From Lachnoclostridium sp. UBA933 (GTDB taxonomy: Bacteria; Bacillota; Clostridia; Lachnospirales; Lachnospiraceae): a DNA stretch of 5,428 nucleotides. The translations under genes were made by a program, and so were the position numbers. The notes under the pieces were generated by a model. It was not told where the DNA came from, did not search any database, and was given only the letters and a program-made list of their open reading frames with translations. The stretch is from contig DBDL01000199.1 of the NCBI GenBank assembly GCA_002293545.1, positions 1 through 5,428 on the forward strand, read 5' to 3'. Shown piece after piece: positions 3,201 through 5,428 of this stretch (positions are counted from its first letter, which is position 1; every line of letters starts with the position of its first letter).

Positions 3201-5428
3201 CACGCCGGCGGAGAATTTAAAGGCGTTCCTCCGAATCCCGCATTGCCGGCAAAAAGCGGTACCTATGCATATGTGGCGGAATGTATGAAAAACGGAGTTG
3301 TGATGCGTTCCAATATTCATGTTGTCGAAGTATTGGACGACCGGGATTTATCGGATTTATACCTGACCAGCGCAAGCATTAACAGAGAAAAAGAAATCAG
3401 CAGAAATCCATATATACTGACGTCGGTGTGGGTCGGATGGCATGTGCCGGTTCCGGTCGTACCGTTAGCTGCCACCTTTGAGGGCTTAAAAGAAGGCGAT
3501 GAAGTTTATTACCGGATATCGGATGAAAATGTTGCCAAGAAAGCCGACGGAAACATATTTGGCGAGCCTTATACGAGCTTTACATTCCTTACGCCGGGTT
3601 CCAGAGATGTTTATGTCAGCGTCATGAGAAACGGACAGCGGATATTCAACAAATTTATCGGGCGTATTTATGTTGTTTTGGACCCAAGCGGCTATGCTTA
3701 TGATAAATATACACAAAAACGTATTGAGGGCGCTACGGTTACCTGCTATGTATTGGATAAAAGCTCAAATACATGGGTTGTATGGGATGCGGAAAGCCAC
3801 AGTCAGCAAAATCCGCTTATTACCGATGCAGACGGAAGATATGCATGGGATGTTCCGGAGGGCGTATATAAAGTTACTGCCGATAAAGAGGGCTATGCGC
3901 CGTATGATACGATTTTAGATGATATGTATACATTTACCGAAGGAGTCAGTTCTATTGTAATCCCTCCTCCGCGTTTGGATATCAATATGGGGCTTGAAAA
4001 TATTTCCAAACCGGAGTTGATTCGCAGTCAGCCGGAAGAAGGAGCAGCAATCTCCCCGGAAGATATTATCCTCTGTGAATTTAACAAAGCATTAAAAAAG
4101 GAAACCGTTTCTGAGGATAATATCTCATTGAAAAAAACAGAGAACGAAACAATTCCGATTGATATTACAATCAGCAAGTACCAGGATGTCATCTCCATCA
4201 TTCCAAAAAACACCATGGAACCCGGAGATTATAAGCTTCAGTTGAGTGATGGGATCGAAGACATCAATACGGGACAAAAACTGGATAATACCAGTCTGGC
4301 ATTTACGGTTTCCGCTTCTGCGCAAACGCAGAGAGAGTCGTTTAAGGTAGTGGATTATACAAATCGGATTAACCGGAATGCCGGTATTGAAATCCGTTTT
4401 AATCAAGAAATCGGATATTTGGACTTAGAGGATGTCACACTGCTGAACGATAAAAATGAAAAAATAGAACACTCCTTATCCATCGGCGAAGACAAAAAAA
4501 GTCTGATCGTATACCCTGAAACGGAACTAAAGGATGCTTCTGTTTATACACTTTGTTTGTCAGACAATATTTCAAGTGCCGAAGGGCTTATGCTGAAAGG
4601 CAGGGAACTGGAAGTCGAAACGATTGGACAGGTAAGTGCGCCGGCAGGCGACAGAGCAGAGGGCAGATATAAGAGCGGAACCTTGGTTGCATTAAGAAGC
4701 GAAACATCGGGAGCCGAAATTTATTATACAACCGACAACAGTGTGCCTACTGAAGAGAGTACGAAATATACGGCTCCGATTGAACTGAAATCAAACACAA
4801 GGATAAAAGCGGCGGCATACAAAGAGGGGATGACAGAAAGTACGGTTACCACACTGGATTATACGGTACAGGACATCACGCCGGTTACGGTTGAAGTTAC
4901 CGGATTAGGCGGTGAATACAATGGATTTCCCCGCGGATATGAGGGGGAGCCTGTTGTAAAAAGGATATTTGATGAAAGTACAGCCGAGGGCGTTCCCCTG
5001 GAAGTTCTGTATGAATCCACAGACGGCGGCGGATATAAGAGTAGATCTGCCCCTAAGAATGCCGGTTCTTATCAGGTGACATTTCATGTTCCGGAAGATA
5101 ATGAAGAGTATACCGGAAGTGTCAGTATAGCGTTTACGATTACGAAAAAGAAACTTACGGTTACAGCCGATGACAAAGAAAAAATAATCGGGAATGACGA
5201 TCCGGAACTGACGTATCAAACGAATCCTGTTCTGGCTCCGGGTGATGTACTCCAAGGCTCCCTGCAGTATACAGGTTCCCTGGTCGGAGTCTATGATATT
5301 GTAGAAAAAGAAGCCTTTAGCCACCCCAATTATGAAATAACGTTTGTGAAAGGAACAATGAACATAAAAGAAGTTCCGGGCACAGAAACCGAGCCGCCGG
5401 CCGTAACGGATACACCGGATGTTACCGA
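150..5428 (+). CDS. Large exported multidomain surface protein (BspA-type LRR, carboxypeptidase-regulatory-like and Ig-like domains), 3' end outside window
   Basis: An uninterrupted frame of 1759 codons begins at ATG 150 and is still open at the right edge. The start is well fixed: an in-frame TGA lies at 141-143, AAGGAG lies 10 bases upstream, and a signal peptide follows at once. The protein is a chain of extracellular beta-rich modules with no recognisable catalytic site: LRR_5 repeats, three carboxypeptidase-regulatory-like modules, a DUF11-like domain, an unassigned region, Ig-like folds, a fourth regulatory-like module, two SbsA-type domains, a chitobiase-C-like module, two MBG-like domains and a Thr/Pro-rich linker. 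Such assemblies are typical of Clostridia surface proteins, where LRR_5 domains have been linked to adhesion. A role in adhesion or binding of host or polymer ligands is inference. It has its own promoter and no visible operon partner. The wall anchor, if any, lies beyond the window. I do not recognise a named gene. Confidence 0.95.
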   Translation, partial: MIKNKIKKRLKRYFAFLLVVSLLIPIVPIVPAPEAGASEVDGWDFEYTGSGVEINRYSGSGHNIVIPEKINSRPVVKIKENAFRNRKDLTGHLTMPDTITSIGYEAFLGCSNLTSVKISKGVQTIGDKAFQGSGLRHVVIPDNASKVDRSFADCPNLESAVVGARLQLLYDTFRGCTNLKSIVFRNNIGFGAASGESFTSVKLNSVYGYAGTRLADEFANEMGCQFIPLSDSPISLFFRKNGSPYTSVNVTRLDDGKNVTKQADSIGKTEFLMDDFDSQKTYGFRINSGNISYDLNLTGEQYRFMDFVSLNIKVCRDGDIPVAGAKVSIDGMHSSPVTTNSEGIAPVNLVGGLPEYPIRVEFDGEVIEKPMFSEDIDYNENYIVDLNAPKVKTISGGVYHNGKAVQGVILTAKQGNGRPVYASSKDDGSYRFILPLTAKGDYTVEAVDLGSYEEKGVLTNKTLTAKPDDMNKNFEITDGNRLYGNITDADGKPVSGARLYLEKQESVPNGAVKKLKKVYIPTSNETLIEGVTDQDGYYQFNTLTKGTYKLMYGASHYVNSSDMRNETIKIEADTEKNITLYPYHVSSPRDIQYELEVNSPVELGGLGTVSVKCWNQDKKKYNDLILEVEIPEGVIIDTNHLPADQHYDRSGNKLWTKFSLDVVNSLGDKHFKKIAFSYRLAEGYDKEKVVFAAFVREERAISHDFRTEQHIPELSWKRTAEEKDNAGKYQTKIRSDIRKDTNPAWADLFSLPLDVTDPDNVWDGQHTRYFDNYGNGSETKKDYATWTFHGKSSNEYEFRRFQSGFTIPDGSENYDFLYILSENHEAYPSGAVFPINDEIYMFVYPKGKSVINNADAKKYLAFWGSTGSAGTFMGVTGNKARQFDQSFGTFKHSDNWFLDGTQNRIKDIISEEMQNNPENKEFVIDVFAADYSEGGGMDKFDLVFTNTEITEIQDKSIPYSDFIGLKHANVFQPALTGDEMVTVSYLNENEYEFRGKTMSDSEVRILSLDEDSTVADFHAGGEFKGVPPNPALPAKSGTYAYVAECMKNGVVMRSNIHVVEVLDDRDLSDLYLTSASINREKEISRNPYILTSVWVGWHVPVPVVPLAATFEGLKEGDEVYYRISDENVAKKADGNIFGEPYTSFTFLTPGSRDVYVSVMRNGQRIFNKFIGRIYVVLDPSGYAYDKYTQKRIEGATVTCYVLDKSSNTWVVWDAESHSQQNPLITDADGRYAWDVPEGVYKVTADKEGYAPYDTILDDMYTFTEGVSSIVIPPPRLDINMGLENISKPELIRSQPEEGAAISPEDIILCEFNKALKKETVSEDNISLKKTENETIPIDITISKYQDVISIIPKNTMEPGDYKLQLSDGIEDINTGQKLDNTSLAFTVSASAQTQRESFKVVDYTNRINRNAGIEIRFNQEIGYLDLEDVTLLNDKNEKIEHSLSIGEDKKSLIVYPETELKDASVYTLCLSDNISSAEGLMLKGRELEVETIGQVSAPAGDRAEGRYKSGTLVALRSETSGAEIYYTTDNSVPTEESTKYTAPIELKSNTRIKAAAYKEGMTESTVTTLDYTVQDITPVTVEVTGLGGEYNGFPRGYEGEPVVKRIFDESTAEGVPLEVLYESTDGGGYKSRSAPKNAGSYQVTFHVPEDNEEYTGSVSIAFTITKKKLTVTADDKEKIIGNDDPELTYQTNPVLAPGDVLQGSLQYTGSLVGVYDIVEKEAFSHPNYEITFVKGTMNIKEVPGTETEPPAVTDTPDVT
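333..836 (+). other. BspA-type leucine-rich repeats (LRR_5) with C-terminal cap, residues 62-229
   Basis: Successive units of about 22-24 residues follow the LRR_5 pattern: a strand such as LTMPDTITSIG, then an aromatic turn (YEAFLGCSNL, DKAFQGSGL, RSFADCPNL, DTFRGCTNL). I count about five full units plus one degenerate one (residues 180-203). The array closes with VYGYAGTRLADEFANEMG leading to CQFIPL, the cap usually found at the end of BspA-type arrays. This family is best known from surface proteins of Tannerella, Treponema, Trichomonas and many Clostridia, where binding to fibronectin, fibrinogen or host cells has been reported. The array is short for the family. Confidence 0.88.
843..1070 (+). 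other. Connecting segment, residues 232-307, probably a beta domain
   Basis: This stretch between the LRR cap and the first regulatory-like module alternates short hydrophobic strands (ISLFFRKNG, TSVNVTRLDDG, YGFRINSG, ISYDLNLTG) with polar turns. The pattern suggests a small beta sandwich, perhaps a degenerate relative of the modules that follow. I do not recognise a family. Confidence 0.4.
1071..1895 (+). other. Three consecutive carboxypeptidase-regulatory-like (CarboxypepD_reg) modules, residues 308-582
   Basis: Each unit has a first strand, a P(V)xGAxV-type turn and a later (T)xxxG(Y) turn leading into paired strands. Module 1 (308-387) has IPVAGAKVSIDG and TTNSEG. Module 2 (394-476) has GKAVQGVILTA and SKDDGSYRF. 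Module 3 (481-582) has ITDADGKPVSGARLYL and VTDQDGYYQF, then KGTYKLMYGASHY. These prealbumin-like folds are non-catalytic and serve as spacers or ligand-binding domains in surface proteins. Module 3 carries a Lys-rich insert of about 25 residues (roughly 505-530) between the two turns. The modules are diverged from one another, so they are not a recent tandem duplication. Confidence 0.75.
1911..2243 (+). other. DUF11-like beta domain, residues 588-698
   Basis: The segment has features of the conserved-repeat (DUF11-like) Ig folds found in stalks of bacterial surface proteins: an opening strand with a polar turn (EVNSPVELGGLGTVSVKCWN), then ILEVEIPEGVIID, then a Trp-led pair of strands (LWTKFSLDVV) and IAFSYRL. 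The EIPEGV-type motif is the best guide. The assignment rests on pattern only, and another Ig-like family is possible. Confidence 0.45.
2292..2984 (+). other. Unassigned region rich in aromatic residues, residues about 715-945
   Basis: I do not recognise a family here. The region is rich in Trp, Phe and Tyr, with strand-like segments (FRRFQSGFTIPDG, INDEIYMFVYPKG, KYLAFWGSTGSAGTF), a short helix-like stretch (NRIKDIISEEMQNN) and a Gly/Asp-rich motif, FAADYSEGGGMDKFDLVF. The size and beta-rich pattern would suit a jelly-roll or other ligand-binding domain. It is the part of the protein least like a plain spacer, and so a candidate for a second binding head next to the LRRs. No catalytic motif is evident. 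Confidence 0.5.
3015..3680 (+). other. Two probable Ig-like domains, residues 956-1177
   Basis: The first (about 956-1066) ends with a pattern common in bacterial Ig-like folds: a Pro-rich loop (VPPNPALPAKSG), then TYAYVAECMKNG and VVMRSNIHVVEVLDD. The second (about 1067-1177) has VYYRISDEN and FTFLTPGSRDVYVSVMRNGQ, followed by a closing strand before the next module. Strand length and spacing fit beta sandwiches of about 100 residues. Family assignment is uncertain. Confidence 0.45.
3681..3911 (+). other. Fourth carboxypeptidase-regulatory-like module, residues 1178-1254
   Basis: The module opens with DPSGYAYDKYTQKRIEGATV, where the RIEGATV turn corresponds to the PVxGAxV turn of the earlier modules. 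It continues through a Trp-rich loop (NTWVVWDAESHSQQNPL) to TDADGRYAWDVPEGVYKV and DKEGYAPYDT. The second half is a textbook version of the fold. It joins the SbsA-type domains through a short connector containing IPPPRLDINMGL. From memory, clostridial and bacillal surface proteins carry very similar DPSGY...NPLxTDxxGxYAWDVPxG modules. Confidence 0.8.
4011..4310 (+). other. SbsA-type Ig-like domain (Big_5), first copy, residues 1288-1387
   Basis: The Big_5 pattern is clear: a proline followed by an acidic Gly-containing loop (SQPEEGAAISP), then ILCEFNKALKKETV with the central Phe-Asn, DNISLKK, VISIIPKNTMEPGDYKLQL, and a last segment with a TG turn (NTGQKL) followed by the closing strand LAFTVS. 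These domains act as rigid spacers in S-layer and other surface proteins. Confidence 0.8.
4338..4622 (+). other. SbsA-type Ig-like domain (Big_5), second copy, residues 1397-1491
   Basis: This has the same layout as the preceding copy, though diverged: NRNAGIEIRFNQEIGYLDL, DVTLLNDKNEKI, KSLIVYPETELKDASVYTL and a closing ELEVET strand. The FNQ-I motif and the LIVYP strand align with FNK-L and SIIPK of the first copy. The opening Pro-rich loop is reduced. Confidence 0.7.
4632..4868 (+). other. Chitobiase C-terminal-like / Fn3-associated module, residues 1495-1573
   Basis: The motif EIYYTTDNSVPTEESTKYT, then PIELKSNTRIKAAAYKEGM and a closing strand ending LDYTV, is the signature of the CHB_HEX_C_1 / Fn3_assoc family. 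The family's YYTxDGxxPT core is present with DNS in place of DGS. In other proteins this fold accompanies glycoside hydrolases or cell-surface domains. No hydrolase domain is seen here, so a structural role is more likely. Confidence 0.85.
4884..5150 (+). other. MBG/Ig-like domain, residues 1579-1667
   Basis: The order of elements is VTVEVTGLGGEYNGFP, a middle part with EVLYESTDGGGYKS, then APKNAGSYQVTFHVPEDNEEY and the closing SIAFTITKKK. The NAGSYQVTF motif and the closing strand that runs straight into the next TVTADD strand are typical of MBG-type and related bacterial Ig-like repeats, which are usually found near the C-terminal stalk of surface proteins. Confidence 0.65.
5151..5372 (+). 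other. MBG domain (MBG_2-like), residues 1668-1741
   Basis: The segment KKLTVTADDKEKIIGNDDPE followed by LTYQT is the characteristic start of MBG_2 domains, which usually read (L)TVTAxxxxKxYGxxDPxLTY. It continues with LQGSLQYTG, GVYDIV, NYEITFVKGTMNI, which matches the usual GxY-I and (N)YxxxFxxGxLxI end. IIGN replaces the usual YG-D. The fit in order and length is good. Confidence 0.88.
5373..5428 (+). other. Start of a Thr/Pro/Glu-rich linker, residues 1742-1759, cut by the window edge
   Basis: VPGTETEPPAVTDTPDVT is a low-complexity Thr/Pro/acidic stretch of the kind that crosses the cell wall or separates repeats from a C-terminal anchor. The frame is still open, so the anchor type (sortase signal, wall-binding repeats or membrane helix) cannot be judged here. 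Confidence 0.7.

Noticed and set aside
4632..4868. Glycoside hydrolase suggested by the chitobiase C-terminal-like module
   Set aside because: That module is a non-catalytic beta fold, and no catalytic hydrolase domain is visible anywhere in the 1759 residues.
4905..5324. Reverse-strand open frame of 139 codons
   Set aside because: It lies wholly antisense to the MBG region of the main gene, has no ribosome binding site or recognisable domain, and its composition looks like the complement of a coding strand. The forward frame has clear domain signatures across the same bases.
1..5428. CRISPR array, mobile element, tRNA/rRNA or defence system
   Set aside because: There are no regularly spaced direct repeats, terminal inverted repeats, transposase or integrase motifs or RNA gene signatures. 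Nearly the whole window is one coding frame.

Overview
This window holds the 5' part of one very long gene, on the + strand, that encodes an exported, multidomain surface protein. The reading frame starts at 150 and stays open for 1759 complete codons to the right edge at 5428, so the C-terminus and stop codon lie outside. No other gene is supported on either strand. All other open frames of any length lie antisense or out of frame inside this gene and look like nothing known.

Organism (inference): a low-to-middling-GC Gram-positive bacterium, most likely an anaerobic member of the Clostridia (Lachnospiraceae-like) from a gut or similar habitat. The reasons are the AAGGAG ribosome binding site, a sigma-A promoter with extended -10, a Lys-rich signal peptide, and the mix of BspA-type leucine-rich repeats, carboxypeptidase-regulatory-like modules, SbsA-type Ig-like domains, a chitobiase C-terminal-like module and MBG-like domains. 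Mixed codon use with a strong preference for CCG proline codons does not contradict this.

Layout: 1-67 is AT-rich intergenic DNA with no gene. 68-96 is a near-consensus promoter. 118-133 is a perfect 16-bp palindrome in the short leader. 134-139 is the ribosome binding site. From 150 the protein runs, in residues: signal peptide (1-37); BspA-type LRR_5 repeats with their typical cap (62-229); a connecting segment (232-307); three carboxypeptidase-regulatory-like modules (308-582); a DUF11-like beta domain (588-698); a large region I cannot assign (about 715-945); two probable Ig-like folds (956-1177); a fourth carboxypeptidase-regulatory-like module (1178-1254); two SbsA-type Ig-like (Big_5) domains (1288-1387 and 1397-1491); a chitobiase/Fn3-associated module (1495-1573); two MBG/Ig-like domains (1579-1741); and the start of a Thr/Pro/Glu-rich linker (1742 onward).

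The likely picture is a rod-like extracellular protein in which beta-sandwich spacers hold the N-terminal LRR head, and perhaps the unassigned middle region, away from the cell. The linker at the right edge suggests that a wall-attachment signal or further repeats follow. I see no defence system, mobile element, CRISPR array, RNA gene or enzyme active site. The least explained parts are the central unassigned region and the leader palindrome.
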